A stretch of 64,000 bases of DNA from Adiantum capillus-veneris. Taxonomy: Eukaryota; Streptophyta; Polypodiopsida; Polypodiales; Pteridaceae. The notes beneath the pieces are model-generated. The model was not told the DNA's origin and did no database searches. It worked only from the letters and a program-made list of their open reading frames with translations. Below, in pieces: positions 25,805 through 36,348 of the stretch (position 1 is the stretch's first letter; every line of letters starts with the position of its first letter). The position numbers and the translations under genes were made by a program. The DNA is taken from contig CM043971.1 of NCBI GenBank assembly GCA_014529385.2, forward strand, positions 53,913,209 to 53,977,208, given 5' to 3'.

Positions 25805-26715
25805 TGTTAACTGAGTCAACGTCAATTAACAGGAGCTGTTAAAGACCAAAGACGTACGAATGCACATCGAAGATCAAAGTGAAGAAACAGTAAAGATTGA
25901 AGTTACACATTTTTCACGTTTTTCCAAAATGGTCACGTATTGTAAATTCCCAAGCCATTGTAATATTTTAATGTGTTACGGGCTCAATGGGAGTTCCAAG
26001 TTGTAAAGAACAGGTCAGTTAGTATGCCTAGGTTGCAGATTTAGTAAGTGGTGGAGCCCTAAAGGCCTTGGGTGCCCGGACATTACATATTTTTACCCTA
26101 GGTATAAAAGGCAGTGTGTAAAAGAAATTAGAGTTCTCAAGCTCATTTGTTGAGAGCACTCTTTGGTGAGAGCTCTTGACATGTGTGGCTATGGAGTCCT
26201 TGAGCTTCTCCTTGCTCATGAGACTTGATTAACACTAATCAATGATTCATTCTCTTTCACTATGCTTCTCTCATGCTTCTTATGATTGCCTATGATGCTT
26301 AGATTAGCTAGATCTTAACTAATTAGTGGTTAATTCAGCTCTAATCTTGTGTGATTGCCCTCTCTTGCTTGTGTGTGCATGTAGGTTTGATTGTGTGGTG
26401 CTCGATAGATCTATGTGTGTGTGCTTGCGATTAGTGAGTTGCATGATAGGATTAGTGTTGTGTGTGTCTTGCAATCGTTAGTGTGTGTGATTGGGTTGAT
26501 TGGAGGTGAAGAGAAGTGGATATGGAGATTGCCCTTCATTGTGACTTAGCTCCTCCATAGGCCGAGAATCTCACCTCGTAGAGTTAACCATTTGTGTTAC
26601 CATAATTAGCTCACTAACCGTGTGAGTGTTTCCATGCCCTAGCTGGGTAGCTCATCCCTCCGGATTGATAATTTTGTTGGTCATTGGATCTATTGCAACG
26701 ATGGAACCCCCAACA
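25805..26715 (+). repeat. 5' LTR of the 10.5-kb element
   Basis: The LTR is 911 bases with TG...CA ends. By eye it matches the 3' LTR at roughly 95%, including the TATATAAGGCAGTGTGTAAAAG-like block (here GTATAAAAGGCAGTG near 26102), which is a plausible TATA region. The two LTRs have diverged enough that the insertion is not recent. Confidence 0.93.
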
Positions 26716-26735
26716 TTTGGCGTCATTGCCGAGGA
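26716..26735 (+). promoter_or_regulatory. primer-binding site, tRNA-Asp type
   Basis: Immediately after the LTR the sequence reads TTTGGCGTCATTGCCGAGGA. It resembles the tRNA-Asp-type site TGGCGCCGTTGCCGGGGA used by many plant Ty3/gypsy elements, with three transitions. Confidence 0.75.
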
Positions 26736-29700
26736 CGATGGCCTACGCTAATGTAATTGTGACATTATCGAATGTGTTTCCTCACTAATTTCAGTTGTGT
26801 GTTCATGTTTTTGTGGATTTTGGATATGTGTGCATGAAGCAATGTGTTCATAATTTCCTAATGTGTCACCATATCTTGCCAATTGTGTGATTACACACTC
26901 TAATTTCACACTAACCCCTTGCTAATTTGACTAATTCATGCTAACTTACTAATTTTCTCTTAAGGATTGGAGCATTCAACCATTCAATTGATCTTCAATA
27001 GAAAGGTAATCAAGGTGGTATACTCAACCTCCCTAGAATCTAAAGATGTGTAGAATTGTGTAGAGATCCCACCATGATGATACAATGTAATGCTATGCTA
27101 TGTTGATGCAATGCAATGTGATGCTATGTTGAATTGAAAATTTTTGGATTGTTCGTTTTCATGCCGTCGTAATGCCAAAAGTTTTAAGATTTGGTGGCAT
27201 ATGAATTTGACAAGTTTCAATTGTTAATTGGTGATTGTACATTGCTGATTGGGTGCCTAATTGAGTTAATTGCATGCTTGGATGGTCAAATGCAAGTGTG
27301 TGTGCATTCTAATTGAGTGTGTGTATGCCTAATTTTAGGTGTGTGTGCACTATTTTGCCCATGTTTGTGTACCTAGAAATCAATGTGTTCTTAATGATTT
27401 TTCAATTGTGATTATTGATTTGTGTTGTGGTCATGCCCAACTAATGATTTGTGAAGTCACATTGCAAATTCGACAAGTTTAACCCTTTTGTGTGCGCACC
27501 TAAAGATTGGTAAAAGCTGCCAATTTTATTAGTGTGTGCCTAAAAAGTGTTTAATTTGCATGATTGATTTAACTTTTGATTGCATATTTGATGTGTGTAA
27601 TGGTTAATTGCTGCAGTTTTGAGCTCAAAACAGGGATTTACACACTCGAATTGCGTTGAATTTTGACCTAATTTTGCTGGTTTAATTGCTTAGTCTTGAT
27701 TTTATTGATGAAATTGTTTGGCAATTGAATTGATGATATTTTTGAGCTTTTATTTGGCTGCACTATTTCCCTATGTATGGAGAATTTTTAGAAAAATTTT
27801 GGGTATTTTTTTGATAATTTTATAAATTTTTTATTATTGTTTTGCTAATTTTTGCATTATCTTTCGATTAATTCTATAAAAATTGATATCTTGCGATCTT
27901 TATGAGTTGTTTTGTGTGTGCAATATTTCGGCATCATTTTGTTCGCATTTGTGTCCTCCACGGTCGAGTTTTGACCGTTCCGCTATTTCCGAGGGTCGGG
28001 TTGACGATTGTGTCGTAAATTGCTTTTTCGGTAAAAAAAATTGCTATTTTTGGTGTGCTTTTGCGTACCAAAAATGTTCGGGCTATTTTTGGGATTTTCG
28101 AGTGAATTTTAGCATTTTCGGCTAATTTTTGGCCTAATTTTGCCATTTTTGGACGTTTGAAAAAAGTAATAATAATAATAAAAAGCCGGTTCGAACTTCG
28201 ACGCCCGTTCCTTGCGGCACATAAACTTTCGTGTCAGATAGATCTTTACAGTCTCTTGGGAAAGTTTCCTACAACATTAAAATAATCTTTCTCTACCGGC
28301 CGTTCTCTACTTCCCGCTCCGCGGGAAAACACCCCACACCCTGACTCTCTCTCTAACTTTCTCTCTCCTCCCCACCCCTCCCAATCGCAATGATTAACAT
28401 TCGGCGGTCACCGCACGTACATCTCTCAACTCTCCTTGTCAATTAGGTCTTTAATGTCTCGCGGTATAGTTTCCTAAGACGTTAAAACACTCTTCCTCCT
28501 TCTTCTTCTTTTGCCCTCTCTCTCTTGGTGAGAACACACCCCATCACTAACACTCCCTCTCATCCCCCTCTCACTCTCTCTCTTCTCTCCTTCTCTCTTG
28601 CCTCTGTCATGCGGGTGTAGCCCCTTTGTTTTATTAACACACACACACACACACTTTCTCTCCCCTTTTGTCGTGCAGTACACCCCCCCTTTGCTTGCTG
28701 TCACGCTGACCGCTATCACGCGCACCCACTCTTCCTCTCGCAGCCTCGCTCACTCTCTCGCCTACAAATCCCACTTGCTGCATGCTGCCAGTAGGGCCCG
28801 CCTATTGCACTCTTTCTCTCTCTCCCTCGATGGCTGTAGTCAAGAACCCACGTCTCTGCCACGTCGGCAGGCCAAACTCCTCCTTTGCTCCTGCTGTCAG
28901 CCCCGGAATCAGGGCCTTCTCTCTGCATGTCATCCACGCACTGATGTGTACCCTCTGCTGCTCGCCTTCAATCGCGCACGGCTACCTGCCCGCTGCAGAA
29001 TCTCCACACGCAAGTAGCAACCAGACATGTAAGCACAAAGGTCACTAAATAATTAAAAAACACAAAAAAGAATTAAAAACAATTATAAAATCAAAAATAA
29101 AAATCGTTTTAAAAAACATTAAAATACATAAATAGAAAAACCTCATTAAAATTTCATAAAAAATAAAAAACCTTTTCGAAAACTCATAAGAAATAAAAAA
29201 AAGAGTTTTAAAAATTGTTTAAAAAATAGAAAAAACAAAGAAAATTCTCTATAAATTAAAAGTTCACAAAAAATTAACACAAAAATAGTAAAAAACTCTA
29301 AAAACTCACAAAAAAATCACAAAATTCATTAAATATTCAAAAAATTCTATAAAGATTACAAAATATCAAAAAATTTAGAAAATTACCAAAAAAATCATAA
29401 ATTTATAAAAATTCCAAATTGTTCGAAAAAACATAACAAATCACAAAAAAATAAAAATCACATAAAAAATAAAAAATTCACAAAAAATATAAAAAAATCA
29501 AAACCTTCCCAAAAAATCATAAAAATACTAAAAATTTAGAAAATTCAAAAATTTTTATTAAAAATTAGAAAAAAAAAAAGAAAGTCATAGAAAGTGCCAC
29601 AAAGAGCCAGAAAGAGTCAAAAAAGCAGAAGGCAAAGCCGGGAAGTAGTGTACCGCACATCAAGCAAACACCGCAAACCGAGCATACCGCGTAAAGTGAA

Positions 29701-29944
29701 GCATAAAAACAGCCAAAAAAAAGCGAGCAAAACAACCAATTCGAAACAGTAGAGGGGCAAATAAATTTCAAAAATTTTACATGCGAGAAACGAGCAGGTG
29801 TAAGTGTAGCAGTGTAAATTAGCTTCCAATCGGACGAATAGGGGCACAACTCACATGTGATTGTAGATTAGGCTCGTACGAGCAGGAATTCTGCTAATCA
29901 ATACCAAAACCTGCCAAGAGACAGTTTTTACAGAACCAATCAAC
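26736..29944 (+). other. 3.2-kb leader with strong strand asymmetry
   Basis: No coding motif is visible. The leader has four compositional blocks. One is T-rich with many TGTG and AATTTT words (about 27100-28150). The next is pyrimidine-rich, with TCTCTC and CCCC (28290-28880). A GC-richer stretch runs to 29030. The last is almost pure A/T with A dominating the plus strand (29040-29580). A diverged repeat with GTCTC...AGTTTCCTA occurs near 28236 and 28438. The A-rich block ends just before the first protein frame at 29945. Confidence 0.7.
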
Positions 29945-32437
29945 ATGGACTCAAATCGAGCCGAGAGTTCAAGTACAACAAAGCAAGCTAGTAGCAATGG
30001 CAACACGTGCACAACTGCAACAGAGCAGATTCTACAGCTATACGGCTACAATGGAGATAAAGTCTTATATGCAGATTTAGAAGGCCATAGATACTTGATG
30101 AGTAGTAAAAGCAGCACATGAGCCAAGATCCTATTGATCAGAGTAAAGCCAAATTCACAGAACTCCCAGATGTTCACCGACTTCAGTGGAGCCAGGTATT
30201 GCAAGCTCAAAGATGAAGTGCATATAGAAGTTCGAAAAGTCAACCCAAGTGTTTATCCAAAAATCTGCACAAGTCCGCAAAGCATCCAATTGGTGCATAT
30301 GCAATCAGGGTCATTGTACATGGGTTACATTGGTCAGATCTATAATAGAGAATTGGATTGCAAGATCCAACAGATCATCCAATAGAGGCCAATCTAATTG
30401 GAGAACCGAGCCAAAGACAGTACAGAGGTCAAGATGGAGCATTCTACAGCGTGATGCTTAGTGTTTTAAAAGAAGATGCCGACAACTTGGCAAGCACAGA
30501 AAAAGAACCTCCTCAGCAAGAGCTTGACATGATAGAGCCAGTTGAAATACCACCAATCATGGCATATTGCTCAGATTGTGGACAAAAAGGTGGACATTTT
30601 TTTGAAGATTGTCCAAGAAATCCAGACAACAAGGATACATCAACTGCCAAGCAAGGTACAAAGAAAATTTAAAATACAAATCTCGATGTAAGTGCATTTA
30701 ACTCGTCACTTTTAATGCAATCAAATGATTCTGCATTACCGTTAGAAGCACCAGTAAAAGCACTGCAAGTTCAAAATCATCATAAAAATGCACAGGCACC
30801 TGAAATGCTTAGAATTGATTCTTTGAACAACAAATTCTTGCATGAATTTGGTCAAGGTGTCGAGATATCACCAAATGTTGAAAAGACTGTTAGGTTTGCA
30901 AATGATTCTGCATCCACTGCCACAGGTGTGCAATCATTCACGAGTCTAAGAGACACATCAAATAGAATGTTGTTAGCTTTGTATGGTACACGTAGTTCAT
31001 ATGCACACTATGTAGACCAAAAAGGGAAACTGTACAAAAAGGATCAACCAGTGTTTGAACGGCCCACATACCAACTCATAGAAGTGCGTCCAGTGATAGA
31101 TCAGAAAGGATGGTTCATTTCAGAGAAAAGAATCTATTATAGCCCATCCTCTCTAGAGCTGAAGGATATTACCCAAGTGAACCCAGAAATCTGTTCAAAG
31201 CCAAACTCTCCTCCATCTGAAATCAAGATTCGATGTTGTGACCAAGCGAGCATATACTTTGACCAAAACAGTCATAGATATAGACGAGAGTCTAACATCT
31301 ATGATGCCTTGGATCCTGAAACCACAGAAGCTCATATCATAGGAGACCCTTGGGATAGACAATACCAGGGCAAAGTTAATGCTATCTATAGCTTGACCTG
31401 GGGAATAATTTGTCATGTTTCAAGTAGATACATAGGAAACTATGCAGAAGATTTACGGATGCCAAACATCGACAGTGCTACCCAAAGTGTACCTTCACAG
31501 TCTAAAAAGGTGAGACTAAACTAGAGCCAAACAATTTTGAACTCTTACAATGAAGCAGGCTATAGTGATCGCCCTAGGAAGAGGGGAGTTGTAAATCCAT
31601 CAAGTTCAGCTTATGTACAAGGAAATGCTACAACAGTTAGAAGCCCTAGAGCTTCTAGCCAACAGACCCCTTCAAGGCAGAAACCATTGAAAGATCATAT
31701 GGTTGTTGGAAGTTTCCACTTGACCCAGATTCCATCAGAGTCTGCAAACAAATGCCTCTATGAAGATCGTCAAGGACAAAATTTTCAGCTGATCTCCACA
31801 AAGCCAGAAGCCGACAAATACAATAGTGTTCATGTGATCAAGCTCACATATGCATATCAAGATGCACATGGTAACGAATATCAGCAAGATCATGACCTTG
31901 TACAAACCCCTATGGATGGGACGACTGAAGTCAAAGACCATCTAAAGATGATACAAACTCTCAAGCTGCCAGAACAGGTGACAGAAAAGTCAAAGTCAGT
32001 GGGAGCTAAAGTTTAGAAAGCTACACAAAGGTCACCACCAAAATCTCATCCGAAGAGACAGATTCTGTCAGAAAGTACAATGGATCTATTAAGGTCAAAG
32101 GTTACTCAGATGCAGGTGGACAATGCTCAACAATTGCAAAAAGGTGCAATATTACTGCCAATGGAGTGGACATCAATTGACGCAAGTGATCAACACAAAG
32201 AAAATGCAAAAAGTTCAACCCACAGACACTGCCACAACAAAAGCAGTCAATTCATACACAAATCTTGAGACAATCAAGTGCAACATTGTTGGTGAGAATG
32301 AAGAAAAACTCTCAAGTAAAGTAAAGCTAGATTTTCACTTAGACAAGAACCTCATGTTTTTTCGCACTTGGAAAAGATGTGGCCAACCACAGTTGGAAGA
32401 TGCTCCTGAATTTGTGAGCATATCAGGAACCAAATGA
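29945..32437 (+). pseudogene. gag-like polyprotein with a duplicated domain and a CX2CX5HX4C zinc knuckle
   Basis: The frame opens at the ATG at 29945 and shifts once near 30360. It then runs in one frame to 32268 with only three stops (30670, 31522, 32014) before a further shift. A domain of about 150 residues occurs at about 30031-30480 and again at 30970-31430. Both copies contain IEVR or IRVK, VNP..., two Y-x-D-x-x-G-type signatures and E-A-x-x-I-G-(E/D)-P-x-x-R-Q-Y-x-G. A shorter third relative lies at 31750-31960. Between copies one and two is CSDCGQKGGHFFEDCPRNP (30568-30624), a zinc knuckle with an extra Gly. I do not recognise the repeated domain. Position and knuckle suggest a gag role, which is inference. 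Confidence 0.7.
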
Positions 32438-33062
32438 GCAGAATTCTGGGGAATCATCTCCACCACCATTGAAGTAAGTTCACAGATCATTATAGCTCAA
32501 TTCCATGTGATAACAACAAAAGATATGTCAGACAACATCATAATGGGAATGCAAATGTCCCAGAAGATGTTAGAGATACACAATGCAAACATGACAGAGT
32601 CATCATAGACAACCAAGAATGAAGATCGAGAATGGTCACCCACGAACGACGGCACGAAGTCCTCGAGCACATATAAAATGGAGACCGATGCCAAAGAAAA
32701 GCTTATTGAATATGATTCATCTCCATCAATTAGAACTTCATAAGAGCTTAAAGAAAATCAGGCAATAGCAAGTGCAGATCAAACAGAACAAAGAACAACC
32801 ACAAAGGCTAGTGAGTAGAGAATGCCACCAAAGCTAGAAGTTAAGAAGAACGAGGTTATAAACAACCAGGAAGCAATAGGAAGTCCAAAGATCAATCAGA
32901 CATTGCCAGCTAAATCAGGTGATGAAAGTCAGATTGGAAAACAAAGTCTCAAGCTACCCTCCATAGAGACACAGTTAGGTCAAGATGAGACCATGGCAAG
33001 ATCAGGACAGAAATCTTCAATAGAGCCAACAATGAGAACAGTTGTAGTTTAGCAATAGAAAA

Positions 33063-33360
33063 GGAGCAAGTGTCAAATGCAATGCTCTACTGGATAAAGA
33101 AGCAAAGTACAATATGGTTGCAGACAACATTCAGAGAATTCTAGAGATTAATCAGGGCAAGCCAGATAATGGGTGAGGCTACAAGTAAAGAAGAAATGGT
33201 TGCTACCCTTAGCATCCAAAATCATGAAGAGCAGGTAATGTTTCAGGTGAAGCCTTCAATGGAAATGCTTGCAAATGTCATCCTTGGACATCAGTGGTTA
33301 GACCAACACAAGGCCTACAAAGAGGATACAATGCTAATACTCTCTTTTCTAAGAAGTAGC
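33063..33360 (+). pseudogene. degenerate retropepsin-like segment
   Basis: One frame gives VKCNALLDKEAKYNMVADNI at 33075-33134. After a stop and frame change, another gives MLANVILGHQWLDQHKAYKED at 33259-33321. This matches the layout of a retroviral-type aspartic protease: an A-L-L-D-T-G-A active site, then a terminal I-L-G-x-x-W-L motif. Here the Asp is kept but the next two residues are Lys-Glu, so catalysis is not expected. Between the halves are about 120 bases, consistent with one protease domain. The identification rests on motif order only. Confidence 0.5.
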
Positions 33361-33621
33361 AAGCAACAGTTACAAGTACCGTTAATGCTAGATTCAAAGT
33401 TACAAAAGTCACAAGAATCAAAGATAAATCTCACAGACAAAGGTAAAGCTAAAGTGGACCTTCCATCGATTAGCACGAAAGGTGTGACAGCGTATGCCTC
33501 TACATCAAAGAACCCTCATGGATCAACTTCTTCAAACAAGTCAGGATTTCAAATTTTCAATTCAATTGCTGACCCAACTGAAACCTCTAAGGAGACACCC
33601 AGAAAAGCAAAGATATTTTAG

Positions 33622-34407
33622 CCAAAGTAATCAAGAAAGCCAAGGAAAGTCAAGCAAGTGTTTGTTTCAAGCAATTTAATCAAAGTCAATGATCCGGTTT
33701 GGATTAAGGATGGGAAATCAACACAGAAAGGCAAACACATGGGATGGATAGCATCACAATGGAGCTTAAAAGAACAGGAGTACTATAGAGGTAACAGACA
33801 GATATGGGTACCAAAACCACAGATTAGGGCATATGAAGTAGCTTCAAGTCCCTCCCAAGAAAGAAGGCCCACAAGGTATCAACCTTGAAAATATCCCAGG
33901 ATACCTAAGAAGCAGGTATACAACAGAACAACATCGAAAGATGCTAAATTCAACCACGACTCTCAAGGGGATACTGAAAATAGATGGATCTCAAAGAATC
34001 TTCCTCTTAGACAAGGATTCTACACAAAATATACAAAGATTTGGCTACCAGTCAACCACAAGCCAACTGCAACTACACCAGGCCTACATGAAGATCTCAA
34101 GAACTCAATAAGACCTAGAGCCAAGAAAATTCAACAAAGGAGATACAAAGGTCATCATGAGATTTGGATTCCTAAGTCTTCCAATAAATCGAGTCAAAAG
34201 CCAGATGATGTCGACAGCCAACAGAGGCCTACACCGACATCAAAGACTCCTATCAACATGCCTAATTGGAGAATCAAACAGATAATGGAGTCTTCACAGT
34301 CAAAGAAGGAAAACCCATTCAATGCGAATGCAGATTCGAAGATGATAAAACAGGTATGGCAAAAGAAACCTTCAATGCCAACTTGGTCCTTGACTAATCC
34401 TTTTTGA
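33622..34407 (+). pseudogene. basic tail protein with three Tyr/Trp-Pro motifs
   Basis: A frame with few stops (notably the TGA at 33886) ends at the TGA at 34405. It is rich in Lys, Gln and Pro and carries three similar motifs: YYRGNRQIWVPK (33781-33816), FYTKYTKIWLPV (34018-34053) and RYKGHHEIWIPK (34141-34176). The shared pattern is Y-x-x-x-x-x-I-W-(V/L/I)-P. No enzyme motif is present. It could be a nucleic-acid-binding tail of the gag-like protein; the function is unknown. Confidence 0.5.
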
Positions 34408-35418
34408 GAATTCAAGCTTACTTTTACCTGAAGAAATGTTTGTAGTAAGCACAAGAATGTAAAAAGTCAAGTCGCCAGGGTCACTCTTTGGCATAGTCAG
34501 AGTTGACCTGCTAAGCCATAAAATGAGCAAAGCATTAGTCCCAAAGCTTCAAGTCATATTAAACTATGTGCTAAGAGTCATAGTTATTAGGCTTATACTC
34601 AAGCTGGAAAAGTTGAGCATATCTATGTCATGTCGCTCATGTTGGATGAGATGAGCATAATAGTCGAAGTCTATTAACTTACGATTGGTGTTGAGTCCAA
34701 CACTCACACACAGTGCACAGTAAGATGAGAGCACATATCCTCGTCAATGAAAACCATTCTTAAAGAGTGCCAGCTTGCAAAGCCATGTCATATGCTTTTA
34801 TAGCTACACCATCTTTTTGAAGAACCCCTCAAAATCCTTCTTGCACAACATATGGTTTTCCATGCATTTCTATGTATGCATAAATAGGATGTCCCATCAT
34901 TGGACATATGCATTAGTAGACACTCTTTTTTGCTTCCACCTATGCACCTTGAGTGGACTACAATAGGCAAACCAATGTTCCATCATGCTACCCTTTCGTA
35001 TTTTCTACCTTTTTAATTCCATATCTATCAACAAATAATCCCTTATTTACTTTATAATATTTCCAATGCTAATAAGTACTCCAATAATGCGCTTATCCCA
35101 AAAGCACTTTTTTCTCACTGGATTTTTTCCCTTTGGTCATCCAAGTATTGGACCCTAATTTAGAACCTCATCATTCTACTTCTCTTGTACATACTTTTCA
35201 TAAATAAAAGTAGCCTCATCATGATGCTATTACAACGGACAAATGCAACATCATCTCTCATATCAGACATATTCGAGACAATGAAGATGCTACAATAAAT
35301 TGAACCTCATCAACAAATTCAACGACAAATGAATATGACCAGCCCATCAACAACCAATCAAAAACCTTCCTCCACGGACACTTTTCAATAGTGCCCGAGG
35401 GCGGCAGGCACTAAAATC
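34408..35418 (+). other. 3' noncoding region of the 10.5-kb element
   Basis: There is no recognisable coding content between the last frame and the polypurine tract. Confidence 0.55.
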
Positions 35419-35430
35419 GGAAGGGGGGAA
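35419..35430 (+). promoter_or_regulatory. polypurine tract
   Basis: The twelve bases GGAAGGGGGGAA directly precede the 3' LTR, as expected for the primer of plus-strand DNA synthesis. Confidence 0.88.
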
Positions 35431-36348
35431 TGTTAACTGAGTCAACGTCAGTTAATAGGAGCTGCTAAAGACCGAAGACGTACGAATGCACATCAAAGAT
35501 CAAAGTGAAGAAGCAGTTGAGATTGCAGTTACACATTTTTCATGTTTTCTCAAAATGGTCATGTATTGTAAATTCATGAATTATTTTAAGCCATTGTAAT
35601 ATTGTAATGTGTTACGGGTTCAATGGGAGTTCCAAGTTGTAAAGAACATGTCAGTTAGTGTGCCTAGGTTGCAGTAAGTGGTGGAGCCCTAAAGACCTTG
35701 GGTGCCCGGACATTGCATATTTTTATCCTAGGTATATAAGGCAGTGTGTAAAAGAAATTAGGGTTCTCAAGCTCATTAATTGAGAGCACTCTTTGGCGAG
35801 AGCTCTTGAGGTGTGTGGCTATGGAGTCCTTGAGCTTCTCCTTGCTCATGAGACTTGGTTAACACTAATCAATGATTCATTCTCTTTCACTATGCCTCTC
35901 TCATGCTTCTTATAATTTCCTATGATGCTTAGATTAGTTAGATCTTAACTAATTAGTGGTTAATTCCGCTCTAATCTTATGTGATTGCCCTCTCTTGCTT
36001 GTGTGTGCATGTAGGTTTGATTGGAGTGTGGTGCTCGATAGATCTATGTGTGTGTGCTTGCGATTAGTGAGTTGCATGATAGGATTAGTGTTGTGAACGT
36101 CTTGCAATTGTTAGTGTGTGTAATTGGGTTGATTGGAGGTGAAGAGAAGTGGATGTGGAGATTGCCCTTCATTGTGGCTTAGCTCCTCCATAGGCCGAGA
36201 AGCTCACCTCGTAGAGTTAACCATTTGTGTTGCCATAATTAGCTCACTAACCGTGTGAGTGTTTCCATGTCCTAGCCGGGTAGCTCATCCCTCCGGATTG
36301 ATAATTTTGTTGGTCATTGGAGCTATTGCAATGATGGAACCCCCAATA
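35431..36348 (+). repeat. 3' LTR of the 10.5-kb element
   Basis: The LTR is 918 bases. It ends in TA rather than CA, which a single C-to-T change explains, and is followed by the target duplication GATTT. Confidence 0.93.

Larger units (their letters stand above)
25805..36348 (+). mobile_element. 10.5-kb LTR retrotransposon lacking RT and integrase
   Basis: The element is bounded by two LTRs of about 0.91 kb (25805-26715 and 35431-36348). Both begin TGTTAACTGAGTCAACGTC; one ends CCCCAACA and the other CCCCAATA. The 5-bp target duplication GATTT is exact (25800-25804 and 36349-36353). A primer-binding site follows the 5' LTR and a polypurine tract precedes the 3' LTR, so the structure is complete. 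The interior is 8.7 kb. It holds a 3.2-kb leader, decayed gag-like frames with a repeated domain and a zinc knuckle, a degenerate protease-like segment and a tail with Trp-Pro motifs. No RT, RNase H or integrase motif is visible, so it must have used another element's enzymes, as large retrotransposon derivatives (LARDs) do. It lies inside an older gypsy element. Confidence 0.92.

Noticed and set aside
26028..26219. Minus-strand frame starting MSKEKLKDS, repeated at 35664-35849
   Set aside because: It occurs twice because it lies in the two LTRs; it has no family and is antisense to the LTR.
28474..29048. Overlapping frames of 83-139 codons in the leader of the 10.5-kb element
   Set aside because: They overlap on both strands in pyrimidine-rich DNA and match no domain; more likely noncoding leader.
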